A stretch of 64,000 nt of DNA, taken from contig CAJQUW010005239.1 in assembly GCA_907163375.1 (NCBI GenBank), positions 186,001 to 250,000 of the forward strand. Reading direction: 5' to 3'. A program made the translations under genes and the position numbers. Under the pieces are notes generated by a model. That model did not search any database. It saw nothing but the letters and a program-made list of their open reading frames with translations, and was not told the DNA's origin. Source of the stretch: Prostheceraeus crozeri (lineage: Eukaryota > Platyhelminthes > Polycladida > Euryleptidae). Shown here piece after piece: positions 19,241 to 31,200 of the stretch. Position 1 is the first letter of the stretch. Each line of letters begins with the position of its first letter.

Positions 19241-19805
19241 CCTCGAATCTGACCGCGGTACAAAATACATCTAATGTTGATTGCTTCTTTGGAGGTCTGA
19301 TGAGTTTTGTCCTTTCCTTCGAGTTTCCTGGGGTTTGGATTATAAAATCCACTGACAGCAATCGATGTTATGCTATACTTGATTCCCCAGGTGTCAACTT
19401 AAGGTCCTTCACTTTTATTTTTTTCAACCTAAGTTCTGCAGTTGCCACTTTTGAAAGTGACTTTTTTTCTTCATCTTTTAAATAATTTGTGTTCAGGATT
19501 CTTAATTCATGTGCTTGGCAAAAGTTCAGAATCCGCATATCTTCATCGCTCCTTTCTCCGAAGCCATAGCGTCCAATGAAAACTATGAAACCGCATCTTT
19601 CCCTTCTAACATGACCATTGAAATCTCCCGCTAAACGAAGCATTTCTGATGCAGGAATGCTACTAGCGTCGTCCAGAGCACCCTAAAAGGCATATACTTT
19701 TTCACTAGACCGCCCAACGTGTTGGGCATAGATGGAGTAGATATTTACTACATGTTCTTCAAGCATCATCTTCAATTTTAGCACACGCGAACTGATTCTT
19801 TTAAC
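19241..19805 (-). pseudogene. RTE-like LINE endonuclease fragment
   Basis: The minus-strand translation gives IYSIYAQHVGRSSEKVYAF, a stop, GALDD, then RLAGDFNGHV, GRYGFGERSDEDMRILNFCQ, AHELRILNTNYLKDEEKK, LKLTPGESSIA, a stop, HRLLSVDFIIQTP and IRPPKKQSTLDVF. This is the second half of an apurinic endonuclease-like domain (GDFNGHVG and GFGxRNxxGxRxLxFC motifs) and the start of the linker to the reverse transcriptase, as in RTE-type LINEs. Two in-frame stops and truncation at both ends mark it as dead. Confidence 0.8.
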
Positions 19806-20022
19806 CTTTAAGAACCTTTTCGTCGATTAAAATGTAAAAAACCTGCAAATGCAGCCGGTGGTTTTATATTTGGTTTTGTGCTAGACTCCTTTGGTCCGCG
19901 GTACCTTATTCCGTATTATTTGGCACTATCTCCTGAAGAGCACTCCCTCTATCCGCCACCCTGAGGACGCGCCCCTTCCGCCGTGTAAACCCAGAGCGAC
20001 CTAGTTTTGCTTGCCCGTCCGC
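19806..20022. other. GC-richer stretch of unknown origin
   Basis: Locally GC-rich (for example CACCCTGAGGACGCGCCCC near 19960) against an AT-rich background, located directly beside a hAT element. It may be a retroposon remnant. No coding signal. Confidence 0.3.
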
Positions 20023-20030
20023 GTCTTTAA

Positions 20031-21158
20031 TAGGGTTCGCAGCCCGTGATACTTGGTCCCCGGCTATCCCGGGCAGCCCGCCAGATGTTTTAGCCCGGGC
20101 TCGAACCCGGGTTTAATTCTGGATTTTCGGGCTAAGGCCGGGCATTAGAGCCTGGCCCGGGCTTTAGGAATTACCCCAGATAGCTAATACTGACGGCTGT
20201 GCAGTGGAATTATGTGAATTGTGCAGTGGAATTTTAGTGGAAAATCGCTGAAGGAACAACTTCCCATTAGACCACGAATAGGGACAATTTATCAAATTAA
20301 CTGACGTTCATTGGATGCGCTATCAGTCGCTTTGCACTGATGACATTATATTTAGGAAATTAGGCCTTTTGCACCCGGTTGACAGTTAGACTTGACTGTG
20401 TTGGTTGGCAGGAGAAGACACATGTTTCATTGCTGGCTCAATGAGTACAAATAAAAATGATGCAGCATAAAGCTGTAATTGATGAAAAACAACAGGTCAA
20501 GCTTTCTGAAAACATTCTACATTGTACATAAATGTCTGAAACAGCGGATATGGTTGGGAAAGGCCCTTCCTCTAATAGTGTATTTTGTATGACATCAAGT
20601 GTGTAATGCAGTCTCTGTACGTGAAACACATGTGAAATCGTGCGATCTCTAAACAATATTAGAAAGTTGACAGTTGAACCAATCAATTCCGGGTAGATTC
20701 AAGAACACACCAATTTGGAAGCAGTGCTATCTGTCATGCAATAATTCAGCCTGATGAAAGGCCTGCAGCCAGATTTTAACAGTGAACTTAAGTTCCACCA
20801 AGAGATTGCACAATCACCTGAAAATACATGACGCGAACCTGCTCAAACATCACGATGAAGAAAATAGCGAAGCCTAAAAGCAGCAAAAGTTAATAGGATC
20901 TCTAGTGAAGGGGTCTTGCTTCTACTGACAATCATGGCCAAAAGCAGAGACGCCCACCAGCAACTGAAGCAAGATCTCCCGAAATCAGATAATTCTATCA
21001 GAGAAATCATGATGAATGTGGTGCAAGACAATATTAGAATGTTATGTTGACAAGGATCGAAAAATACAGTAATGCTTTATAGAGCTTTAAAGCGAACTTT
21101 GAAAAATCGGGCTGCCCAGGCAGCCCGGGCTTCAGTTTCATCCGGGCTGCGAACTCTA
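20031..21158 (+). mobile_element. hAT-family fossil with BED-finger remnant (1128 bp)
   Basis: Ends are TAGGGTTCGCAGCCCG and CGGGCTGCGAACTCTA, inverted with one mismatch, with a GC-rich palindromic subterminal region on the left (20060-20165) and a shorter one on the right (21107-21145). Flanking 8-bp repeats are GTCTTTAA (20023-20030) and GTCTTTAT (21159-21166), seven of eight identical, as in an aged hAT target duplication. Inside, the + strand shows a decayed BED-type zinc finger: paired cysteines near 20725, then STKRLHNHLKIHDANLLKHH at 20797-20858. The catalytic domain is missing, so it is an internally deleted, non-autonomous copy. Confidence 0.75.
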
Positions 21159-21589
21159 GTCTTTATCTCCAACGCAGATGGACTTCAGGAATAAAGACAT
21201 TCTGTCTTCACAGTCAAGTGAAGGCAAGCACAAGTGCAAGCACATCCAAATTCAAGAAAATTATGCAAAATACATTATTTCAAGGGATTCGCAAGACTGA
21301 TTAACTTCCACCATTCTTCATGCACGTCACCGTTTCAACCAGAGATGGCAACCAGCTGCCCTTCTTGCCGGACTAACCTGTCTGGACCGGCCTTGATTTT
21401 AGACCGGATTGCTTTGATCTTGTACATGGAGATGCTATTTTTGAAGAAATTGCTATCATCAAGCAGAACATCAAATGAAAGAATCTGATACATGACACTG
21501 GTCAATGGACGAATTGAATATGATTGATATGCATTATTATATGCGAGCATTTCATGATTTTCAAATTAAATTTCACATTTTAGCAGCCC

Positions 21590-21830
21590 TGACATCGGTT
21601 GGAACCTTGAATTAAAATAACCAGAACCCAAATCTGTCTGAAGCCGGCGTCAAACAGGACAGAATCCCATACCAAATTAGCCGAAAACCGGTCAAAACCC
21701 TACATTAGGCTAGCCTGAAGCTGGCTAGAATCCTACAATAATTTGACCAGAGGTCGACCTGAGACTGGTATGAATCTTGAACGAAATCGACCTGAAGCCG
21801 GTAAAAAATGGCCTGCCAGATGCTTAAGCC
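21590..21830 (+). repeat. Degenerate tandem repeat (about 33-45 bp units)
   Basis: Successive units share CCTGAAGCCGGT and AGAATCCTAC-type words followed by AATTAG or ATCGA: see GTCTGAAGCCGGCG, CCGAAAACCGGTCAAAACCC, CCTGAAGCTGGCTAGAATCC, CCTGAGACTGGTATGAATC and CCTGAAGCCGGTAAAAA. Units vary in length and sequence, so it is an old minisatellite within intron 1. Confidence 0.65.
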
Positions 21831-23202
21831 AGTCGCTGGACCGGATCGTCCCGAACCTCTCGGTCAGTTTTTATCTCAGGTTTTAACTTCAGATCTAAGA
21901 AATGGTTTAGAAGAAGATTGGAAAAAAGAATTCCCTGACAGTCCTCGACGATTTTCGATCTGACACACTTCTATCATGAAATAAAAGTGGTTCACCGATT
22001 TATTTTCCAAATTGACTAACTTATTGACCTATTTAATTTTGGTTTTATTCGTTAAAACCAGTTTATCAAAACGAATTTGATAAAGCCGATTTTTCAAATA
22101 TAATCGAAAGTTTGACCTCGCCTATTGTTGAACAATTTGTTTATACTTGCTGGAAATTCGGTATTTTAACTTCTTAACAGAATAACCTATCCATGACTTG
22201 CTAATACAATGGAAGTTTCATATTCAACATGCTTGATTAAGAACTGAAGTTATCGGTTATAATGATAAAGTATTTTTAAATGATGACCAACAATCAGGAA
22301 TCAGGATACTAACAATCACCAGCAGATCTTACAGAAATCAATCATACACAGTAAATGTACTACATGCAAGTCTATACTTTTTAAGTTATCCTGCTCAGAA
22401 TCACCATCGCGTTTTTATTATGTGGCTTACGTTTTCCATTTCCGAAGCATGAGCATCTTTCGATTGACAGATTCTCTGACTCCAAACTGTTTTATCCACA
22501 GAATTAGATTCATCTGCGCGCGTGGCTCCGAATCAGATAAACACAATATTTAATTCTGCGGTTATATCAATGTTGCTATCTTTTCCTCTTCACTCACTAA
22601 AATTCTATAGAGTAGTTATCAATTGATGAGGCAACTATTCAAAAAGTGCAAACAGTTGTTGAAACATTCTTGACCACCATTTTTCCACCTTCTTGTTGCT
22701 GAGAATCCGACACAGTGATTTATTACCACATAAATTACAGTTCTCGAAACCCAAACCTTTGCGTGCTCTGAAATATCGCAATTTCATGATGATAGAATTA
22801 GGTTAACAAATTAATGCAGTAACTAGACTTTTGGATTCATTTACCGGATGAATTTTATTCCCGGCGTTTTCATCTAATACATGTGTGCATAACTGCCATA
22901 GCCTATCTGTCTACAATGAACGGCTGATGTAGTAGCCATGTTGTAATGAGAATGGCCTGCGGAAGCAGATTCCAAAGAAGCTTATGGCTCATTATTACAT
23001 AAATGGAAAATGCAGAAACAAATGATATAGTGTTTCCCCGAGAAACAAGAATCCTGAAAATTTTCCTTATTCAAGACGAAAATCTGAAATATTTATAGAT
23101 TTTTATTTAAGTTAATGGATGCCTCACTATGAATGAATTACGACGTGCCTTAACCTACTAACACCCCAAGTTTCAATTAAAGATGGTCATTATAGCATGA
23201 TG
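21831..23202. other. Intron 1 stretch: nothing recognised
   Basis: AT-rich. No exon, repeat family or protein similarity supported. Confidence 0.4.
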
Positions 23203-23385
23203 GTATCCGTGGCACAGTGATTAAGTGCTTGGCCTAGCGATCTTTTGGTCCAGAGGTCGAACCCCGAAGGTGTCATTGGAAGTCGGCAGGAAGGGCATCC
23301 GGACTAAAAGTACTACAACGCTCCATAAGTCTGACTATGTCAGCACCGTCCAAGCCCCAAGTATGGGGAGTAGTGACGTAAAAGC
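23203..23385 (+). mobile_element. tRNA-derived SINE, copy 2
   Basis: Begins GTATCCGTGGCACAGTGATT (tRNA A-box region), has CCAGAGGTCGAACCCC as the B box (GGTCGAACCCC), then the tail-region motif GGCAGGAAGGGCATCCGG, and ends CAAGCCCCAAGTATGGGGAG and GTGACGTAAAAGC. It is very close in sequence to the copy at 59411-59590, so both inserted fairly recently. Such elements are transcribed by RNA polymerase III and moved by a partner LINE. Confidence 0.85.
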
Positions 23386-25049
23386 TTCAAAAGCTTCATT
23401 ATGGCATAAACGAACATTCTTGAAGCAATTTTCATATGACTGATGGACATTGTGAATGCTTTTAGATGTGACTTGTGCACTAATTTTTCTCTTTTGGTGT
23501 CAAGTGATACGAGTACTTGCAACAAACTAAGACAGTCTCTTTGAAAGAAGCATTGACTTCTTTATGGTGTACGTTGGCGATGAAAACAATGACAGCATAA
23601 TAGACCTTTCTCGTTAACAATGGATTTAATTGATTGCCTTGAACTGTAAGGTTGATGCAATAACTTAAATTTAGAATAATTATGCAACAGTTCCGTGATC
23701 GTTCTGCGGTAATGCATAAAGTTTGACAATTTCTTTCATAAAAAGAGAATAGTTTATGTCTGTTATAGCGAGTCGCAGATAATCACGGATTATAAATTTG
23801 TCATCTATGAGATGACAGCTGTGCATGTATAGCTGAATAAATTATTCGAGTAGATGCTTTACACTTTACAGTTCAGAAATAAAAAACGGTAGCGCGGATG
23901 TTAACAATAAGCGGCACCCACTACAAAATGCAGACTATTTCGTATTATTCAAACTGCATTCATTACCAACACCCCTCATTACGTAAAACCTGAGTATAAT
24001 AACTTATCTGTTGTTACAAAACTAAGAAAATATTGCCAAACTAGAGGGAACATGAAAAATAATTTTGGATGCTACTGTTGCACAGTTCATTGCATACTAC
24101 GACGGTCTCATAATTTCGATCTATATTTTGCATGGTTCCGGTTCTCATCCCTGGCGCATCGATAAAGTTTCTTATCTTAGATACAGATGACACAGTAACA
24201 CTACAGAGTAGAAGAGAAGAACAGATTGAAATGTATGAAATATCTATCAAATTACACACGTTATGATGCACGATTCTCATCTGTTTGTTTCATTCCAATA
24301 AAATTAGTTTTCAAATGGTTCTATTAGTTTTGGTGATACTCGATTACGAATTTTGCATTATTCACACTGAATCGCGCACTTGCACGAAGGACACATTCGT
24401 AGATCGATGAAATCTGTGGTAGCAAGCCATCGCGAATCGATGCGTTGAAAGATTCAACTCTGATCATGTTACCCTTCATATTTTGAAGCTCTTTATATTG
24501 ACAGCTCTAATTGATTTTCATAAGTCGGAAGTCGTCAAGCTGCAGTGGTGAGGTGTATTATTAACAATAATCAAAGTTGATTTCAATGGTATCAAAAATC
24601 AGAAAGATGAAATTGCTTCAAGATGAGTGATGTAGTTTTCATATTGATACACGATAGATAAGTTTTATTGGACAGTAGTCATAGTACCATGAACTTGAAT
24701 TGAAAATTTGATAATTGTTTCGGCATGAAGTCAAAATGTTGACCTATGATCATCATAGGTTAAACACTCCATGTAAAATTTAAAAAACAGGAACACTCCT
24801 AGCAACATAAAACAACATGTTTCTGTTAAAATGACAGTCGGAATATTGATAGCCTCTCACAGTTTGAAACCAGACATTTCTCCACAAATTGTCAACTATT
24901 GATTTTCCGCCTAAATTCTCAACAGAAACAGGTTTTACTTGTTGATCAGAATGTTCCTGTCATTTCACCTTCTTTCGAGGCTTTTTCTTGGACAATGTAA
25001 TCAAAGTGAGTTTCAGGATTATTTTGACCACGAACCATTGCTCTAATAG
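23386..25049. other. Intron 1 stretch: nothing recognised
   Basis: AT-rich intronic DNA. A minus-strand frame at 24041-24280 shows no domain. Confidence 0.4.
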
Positions 25050-25289
25050 TCTACAGAAATCATCTCTCACCTTAGTACCTTGGATGTTTCCAGTTCGAGC
25101 CGACTCGCCGAGAGCTTATATCATGAATATTTTGGATCAACTCGTGTCAAGTCCAATGGTGCTGACAAGCCCAGCCGAATCAAGATGCCGAGTCGAAGAT
25201 CTCTAAAGAGAAAAATCAAAGGAAGACAGAAGATCAAGCGCGTTTTTCAAAATAGAAGGTCAAGCCTGGATAGTTTACCTATTATCTGA
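25050..25289 (+). other. Basic open frame, possible 3'-terminal exon of unknown gene
   Basis: After an in-frame stop at 25047-25049 a 79-codon frame runs to TGA at 25287. It starts with acceptor-like AG positions (25048-25049 or 25055-25056) and encodes ISHLSTLDVSSSSRLAES, then RIKMPSRRSLKRKIKGRQK, IKRVFQNRRSSLDSLPII. The Arg/Lys-rich composition and RRSSLDSLP ending look protein-like, but there is no recognised domain, no donor, and a second frame is open over the same bases. It could be an alternative terminal exon of the shootin gene, a transposon remnant, or chance. Confidence 0.25.
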
Positions 25290-26243
25290 TGTGGGGACAA
25301 TCTAAGTTAAATTGTACCAATGGAAGGCGACTTATCTGCATATGCGTATATGAATTATAGATGTCTAATTTCTCTGTTGTATACACTATTTTATTAACTA
25401 ATCGTACTATGTATTCCAACACCGGACCGGTACAGTTTTAACTAATTTGCGATAAGAGAATAATTTGATTGGGTGCTGAGAGTATGCTAAATACAGCAAT
25501 TTGCTAAGAATCTGCATCTACATATGTACCGAAAGTCTGATGGCTTCTGAGAAAACGGCTGATAAGATTGAAATTTTATGATTTTATGATGTATATGTAG
25601 GCCTACATAGAAAGTTCGAAAAATTACTAACTTTGTAACTTCATGTCACAGAAATCCTGATTTTCATTCGCAAATTCACAAATTGCATGCATGCTTTCAA
25701 TATTGCGAACTTGTTATTCAAATGTATTTACTTAACAAAATTAATGCTAAAACCGCTAAATACCAGATACACCGTACTTGACTTCTTCTTTGACTTTCTA
25801 TTACACTTTCATTTATAAATCAAATTTTGACTGATTATTGTAATAGATTGAAGACAGTGCTGTTGTGGAAAAAGATTTCAAAGGCTTAACAATTATTGTC
25901 AGAGTAAACGACAAACGTGTATACCAATTTTTAAACGAGAACGATTCTGTCAAAAATAGTCATAAATAGTAAAATCTATCTCTGAATCGGTCTGCATCGA
26001 AAAACTGAAAAGCGTGTGATAACCTCTCTGCTATTTAGATTTGTTGCGGATTAGCACTCTACTTACAGTAAGGAAATGGAAATCATGATACCAATTAACT
26101 ATAGGAATTGACTAAGAATCTTAACTAAGGAAGAAATTGGTTTTGATTTTGATAAACATACCGTTTTTCTATTTTCATAGGCGAATTCCTCTGCCTACAG
26201 ACAAAATAAAAGAAGTAACAAAACTCATCATTTGTCTTTTCAG
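25290..26243. other. End of intron 1
   Basis: AT-rich; ends with the acceptor TTTGTCTTTTCAG before exon 2. Nothing else recognised. Confidence 0.45.
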
Positions 26244-26296
26244 TTGTCAACAATTATGAAGCCGCTACAGAAAAAGTTGAAGAAAAAGAAACAAGG
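26244..26296 (+). CDS. SHTN1: Shootin-1-like, coding exon 2
   Basis: A 53-nt exon for residues 33-50. After the split codon from exon 1 it reads VNNYEAATEKVEEKETR. Acceptor TTTTCAG, donor AGG followed by GTGAGT, leaving phase 0. Charged, heptad-compatible sequence that continues the N-terminal coiled coil. Confidence 0.75.
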
Positions 26297-27073
26297 GTGA
26301 GTACTACCTTCGATTTGCTGCTATTAGTCAAGTTATTTTGAACAGGCATAATATTTGTGCTCCAGATCCAATTAATATGTGACTTGTGCTGCCGTCATTG
26401 TCCATTAAAATATCCCACGGAGGACTTCATTTTCGTAAAATTGTGTAGCGAAGTTGAGAAAATTTACCTGACTTAATAATCCTTCGCAAGTTGATCAGAT
26501 CAATTCCAAAAGCTTAAACATGATCACCCAGTCATAATTCATGCTGCATTGCCTAATTTTTATAGTGTTTTTATATCTTTTGTATTCAGTCAGATCAATT
26601 TCTACATTTATCAATATTGGCAAAATTTAGTTCAAAACTACCTGCCGCATTTTTATCTTCATACTTTTTTAAAGTCATTAGACCCTGCCAATAAGAAATT
26701 TTAATCGTAATCGGTCTGTCTCAAGATAGACAATGTACATTAAGTTTATCTTGATGTACCCGACCGAAATTTGTTCACATGTAACCGAAATGTATGAGAC
26801 CGAAATTTACTACATGTATCAATCATTGAATAATTAAAGTTTGCCATCAAATGCTTGACTCCTTCCGTCACTAACGAAATTTACAACCTACGTGTAAGTC
26901 AAGAAATACATCTACAAATCTTTTTGTACTACGTTTTGGCTAACATGTGAATAACATTCAAAATTCTTCACATTGTCTAGTTGTTGAAATTAATCATTTG
27001 TTGTTTCATTTTATTGCTTTAACTTGTCGTCTAATAACTGTGTTTGGTATTTTATCCGATTTTTCGAAATTAG
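26297..27073. other. Intron 2
   Basis: AT-rich, bounded by GTGAGT and a weak acceptor GAAATTAG. No internal feature recognised. Confidence 0.5.
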
Positions 27074-27134
27074 ATTACAGAACTTGAAGAGCGACTAGCA
27101 AAACGGGAGAATGAGTTAAATCAAGTACGCATAC
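27074..27134 (+). CDS. SHTN1: Shootin-1-like, coding exon 3
   Basis: A 61-nt exon for residues 51-70, ITELEERLAKRENELNQVRI. Donor GTAAGT, leaving phase 1. Regular heptads (I, L, L, A, L, V) mark it as coiled coil. The acceptor is AAATTAG with a T-rich stretch before it. Confidence 0.8.
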
Positions 27135-27208
27135 GTAAGTAATATACCGGTATTTGATCTTACTTTAATTCTCAACTTTGAGTTTACTTCTGAAACCTTT
27201 CATTTCAG

Positions 27209-27303
27209 TTCTGGAGCCCCTACTAAATGATTACCACAATTTACAAGATAAATGGGAAGGTGGAGAAAAACTTCGAATGGAAGCTGTCACTCTCGCTGCA
27301 AAG
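27209..27303 (+). CDS. SHTN1: Shootin-1-like, coding exon 4
   Basis: A 95-nt exon for residues 71-102: LEPLLNDYHNLQDKWEGGEK followed by LRMEAVTLAAK. Acceptor CATTTCAG, donor GTAAGC, leaving phase 0. It corresponds to the shootin segment with a conserved 'E-x2-R-x-x-A-x2-LA-x-K' pattern directly before the KR-type motif of the next exon, one of the best-recognised parts of the family. Confidence 0.85.
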
Positions 27304-28055
27304 GTAAGCTTAAAATGTCATACATGTGTGAATATATGGTAAGGGGTGTAGACAATGTAGATGATATAACTCTGAAATTTCCCAGTCACTGCAACAAGAG
27401 AGTGCTATAGTTATTAGTAAAGCATGAGTTGTAAGCAAATGCAAGCTGGGTTGCGGAAACTATGTGACAAGAGAACAAGCATTTTGCTGTCATTTGTTTT
27501 TCACAGGTAAATTTGCTCTAATTTGATGCTTTTTTTTGTTTGTTACATGAATTGTCATATTTTGTAGACCGGCATTTGAATCTTAAGACTAAAATTAGAT
27601 GTTACTCTTAGATGTAGTTGACCTAGCGGCGGGAGATGTTACCCCTGTTTTCAATTTGCTCAAGGCAAAACAAAGTATCTTGACTATCGATAAACATTTT
27701 ATTGGTCGATCACAAAAAAAATTGCATTTACAAAGGACAGGGCCTTCTATCGGTAGTTGACAAGTGGGCCGAATACTCATCGACTGTGCACTGTAAATCG
27801 AGTAAATCGACCGATATAAGACGCTAGACGCCGAAAAGGCCCGGTCTTTTGCAGCTGTATTTTATTTTGTGATTGACCAATGAAACGTTTATCGAGAGAG
27901 TCCATATACTTTGTTTTGCCTTGAACAACTTGAAGACATGACTAAATTAGATGTTTAGTCAATTTCATGTGATCTTCTTTCACTTGAACAATTGAATCAA
28001 ATTTTTTTCCTTACTCGTGACAGAAGTTATATTTGAGCATTTTTTATACTTGCAG
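27304..28055. other. Intron 4
   Basis: Contains the inverted-repeat element at 27656-27928. Otherwise AT-rich, ending in the acceptor TATACTTGCAG. Confidence 0.5.
27656..27928. repeat. Palindromic MITE-like element in intron 4
   Basis: Imperfect inverted arms of about 90 bp: TCAAGGCAAAACAAAGTAT, TCGATAAAC, TTGGTC and ATCACAAAA on the left are mirrored on the right as CTTTGTTTTGCCTTGAAC and TTTGTGATTGACCAATGAAA. The arms end near GGGCCTT and AAGGCCCGG. No clear target duplication, no coding region. Confidence 0.7.
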
Positions 28056-28221
28056 CTTCATAGTGAGAACAAAAAATTGAAGCGTCAGAGCACGAATTTC
28101 ATAAATTTGATGAAGGATATGTGCGAACCTCATCTCATCCAACATGCTGTGGAAATCGAAATTGAAGAAGCAGATGAAAAGGGGACTGAAGTTGTCAATA
28201 CTCTGAATGATCAGTTGAAAA
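28056..28221 (+). CDS. SHTN1: Shootin-1-like, coding exon 5
   Basis: A 166-nt exon for residues 103-157. It starts LHSENKKLKRQSTNFINLMK, carries HLIQHAVEIEIEEADEKG and ends LNDQLK with donor GTAAGT, phase 1. The ENKKLKRQS motif followed by an acidic IEIEEAD stretch corresponds to ENKTLKR ... INIDDED in vertebrate shootin-1, the strongest single match supporting the family call. Confidence 0.9.
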
Positions 28222-31200
28222 GTAAGTTTAACTCATTCTGACATTAGATGCCGTTATGATGGAATGAGGCAACTTAAATCGGTCGAATTATTGAAGTTAT
28301 GAAAACACAGACTGTGACGCACGTGTAATCTAACCGATGTAATGTAAGTAACCAAACCGAATTGTGATTGAAACAGTGCGGCTTAAGTTGTCATTTGAGT
28401 TTAGTTATTGCTGCTGCAATCAAATGAAATGTTCTGAGGTTGATATTTTGTATTCAAATAATGTGTATTACTCCAACATTCAAACTTGAAAAGCCACGAC
28501 CTTTGGTCGGAGTGGTCGATGTGATAGCATGTCTGAACATCGACACATTGATTATGCTAAAGTCAGAGATACTGTGCCAAGTGTTTCAATGCTGAGTGGC
28601 TGCCATCATGGGCATCTACCACCAAGTGTTCGAAAGTTACTCAGCAACTTGTTTTGTCATCATCTTTTTTCGTACAGTAGTCACTTTACAATAAATGATT
28701 CTCACCACAATTCAACATATTAAAGTTTTCGACACATTGTCAATGTTCATAGACCTAACACTTACTATCTTTTGGAAAGAAAATTGTTGGAGTTCTGAGT
28801 GATATTCACAATTTAGTACCGAATAGAGTTGTATAGCTATTTCTGGGACAACCTTGACTTCCATACAGCATGTATACATTCTCCACTCATGTTGGAGCGC
28901 ATTTGAAACACACATCTCATACATGTATTTTAATTCCAAAATAAATAGATCACAACCAACATGCACACACAATGCATAAACTGCATACACAGCTTACTTT
29001 ACTGAGTCTTATCTCAACTCAATTTCTATGAAATATATTATAAGCTTCATGCGAAAAGTCCATTTCTACCCTCTAAGCCTTCTTTTGCACAGCACAACTG
29101 TCGGTATACGCAACGTTTTCGTTTGACGAATCTGTATGCAAAAATCGCACTTGGGGGAGTCTACAAATATCAGATTAGCATAACTATTGAATAATCAATT
29201 ATTCACAAATGTCAATCACTGTGAAGCAATAAACTCTTTTAACTCTTTGACCGCTATTCTTGTATCACTTTTCTGCAAAATTGTGCTCATTTAATTTTTG
29301 CTCTTGTGATTATGTTTACAATCTGCATTAAATACTAGCATTTAAAGCTGAAGCATGATGCTAATGTCATACATTTTCAGAAAAGTAATGAAAAAGTTTA
29401 GATAAGCATGTTTGTATAATAGGTCTGCAGGTCATTAGAGGTCAAAAGGTCAAATGTAATAAGAGCAATATCTTGATTTCTTAATACTTCTGCATTGTTT
29501 CCTCATTAACTCAGCTTTTTAACTAAGCCAGTAAGGAAATATAACAGAAAGCATCGATCGGTTTTTGAATTTGACAATTTCGGATTTATATATTAAAAAT
29601 CCATGCCTGTAAACGCAATGTCATACAGGAAATCTGTTCAGCAAATTGTTTTTTGCCTCTTCCTCCTACATAAATTCATACGGAAGGACTCAACACAGGA
29701 CCTTTTTGCTGAATGTATGGAATATTCCATACTGAAATGAAAGATTTTAGCTTCTTGTATCATTGTATAATATTTTATCTTGATTTAGTGCAATAGAATG
29801 TTTATTCGTGCAGTTAGAATAAGTTCAAATATATACCCACGACGGTCAATGGTGTGCTTGCCCTCGCTCGACCGTCAAAGATTCAATTCAGCATTATTTC
29901 CCAATTTAGAAACTCAGCTCGGATGCCGATGCATTGCTGTCAAGCATTACATCATCGATTACTTGTATATTGTTCTGTATAAAGGTAAACGTCAATTTAC
30001 AATGGATTTGCACAGTATACAATTATTTATTAATTTCAAAGTTTTCAATTTCATCTTCATTAATGAGATCGGTATCTTGAAATTCAACAGAAGGTTACTT
30101 AAATATTTGAAGTCAAATACAAATCTGGATAATTCTAGCAGATAATTCAAGTCATTCATTTAGTAGGTGAGCAATTTTCAGTGTTCAGAGGTTGACTCAA
30201 GGTCAGAGTTAGATCTCCCATAAATTTTATTTGCAGGAAAACAAAGCAAATTAAAAAAGTTCTAGCAACTGCCTAGCGTTTCGTGTCGCAGACACATATT
30301 CGTGGCCCGTTTAAGTGACTACATGTTTACGGCATGTATTAAAAACATCAACGAGTAATTTATGGCTTTTCCCAAACTTATTTTTTACTGGTACAAGTCA
30401 GTGAATCAGTGATTCTAAAAATATGTTGCACTGTCATTGCTATGAATATGATAACATATTGTGAGAAATCAGCATTAATTGATATCCTGAAATCCTGACT
30501 ACGGCAGATACCTCACACGAAATTCTTTTGTCTTCTTGCCCTGCGATTTTCAGCAGCAGCTTGAAATGTCACGCAAGGATGACCATGTCACGTCAAGTAA
30601 TCATGGCTACTTCAGGTGACCTGAAATGACGCTAAATTGTAATAGTGTTTTTCTCAAACGTTTGTGATGCATTTGTGCTGATGTTTCAGGCTTCGTGCTT
30701 TCCATGCCAGTGAAACAGTGAACTAAATATTGTAATGTAAAAATTTTCAATTAATTATTCATGCACATTCCTCACGAGTGGCGACGAATGATCAGATGAA
30801 ACTAAATGTAACTTATTTCATTCAAAAATGATCGTTGTATGAGGATTTACTTGCACTATAATTGAAACCAATCACATACATTTCAATGCAGATGTATAAA
30901 TTTTTATTTATCATCAACCATCACATCAGTGATATCCTCATGTGAGTTTCCGGAACGTTTGTGCAGAAAGTATCGTCATGGTATATCGTCCAAAGCTAAT
31001 GAAAAAGCAGGAAGTGCGGTTGAAGGCTTGTCATTCTGCAAAATCACTCGTTATGTAATTATTTATTTCAGTTGTAAAACAACAGACTCAGGACCGGACA
31101 TTTACAAACAGAATTTTAAATTTGACGTATCCTACTTTAATCGGTGCTGGTAAAAACCTCGATCATCATGCAACTTTTGGTCCTAAAAGCCAAATTTTGA

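Noticed and set aside
23225-23443. Similar frames encoding WSRGRTPKVSLEVGR at several places
   Set aside because: They are translations of the SINE copies, not a protein family.
29798-30145. 115-codon + strand frame in intron 5
   Set aside because: No recognisable domain and no acceptor/donor pair giving a compatible phase; low-complexity Phe/Ile/Asn-rich end.
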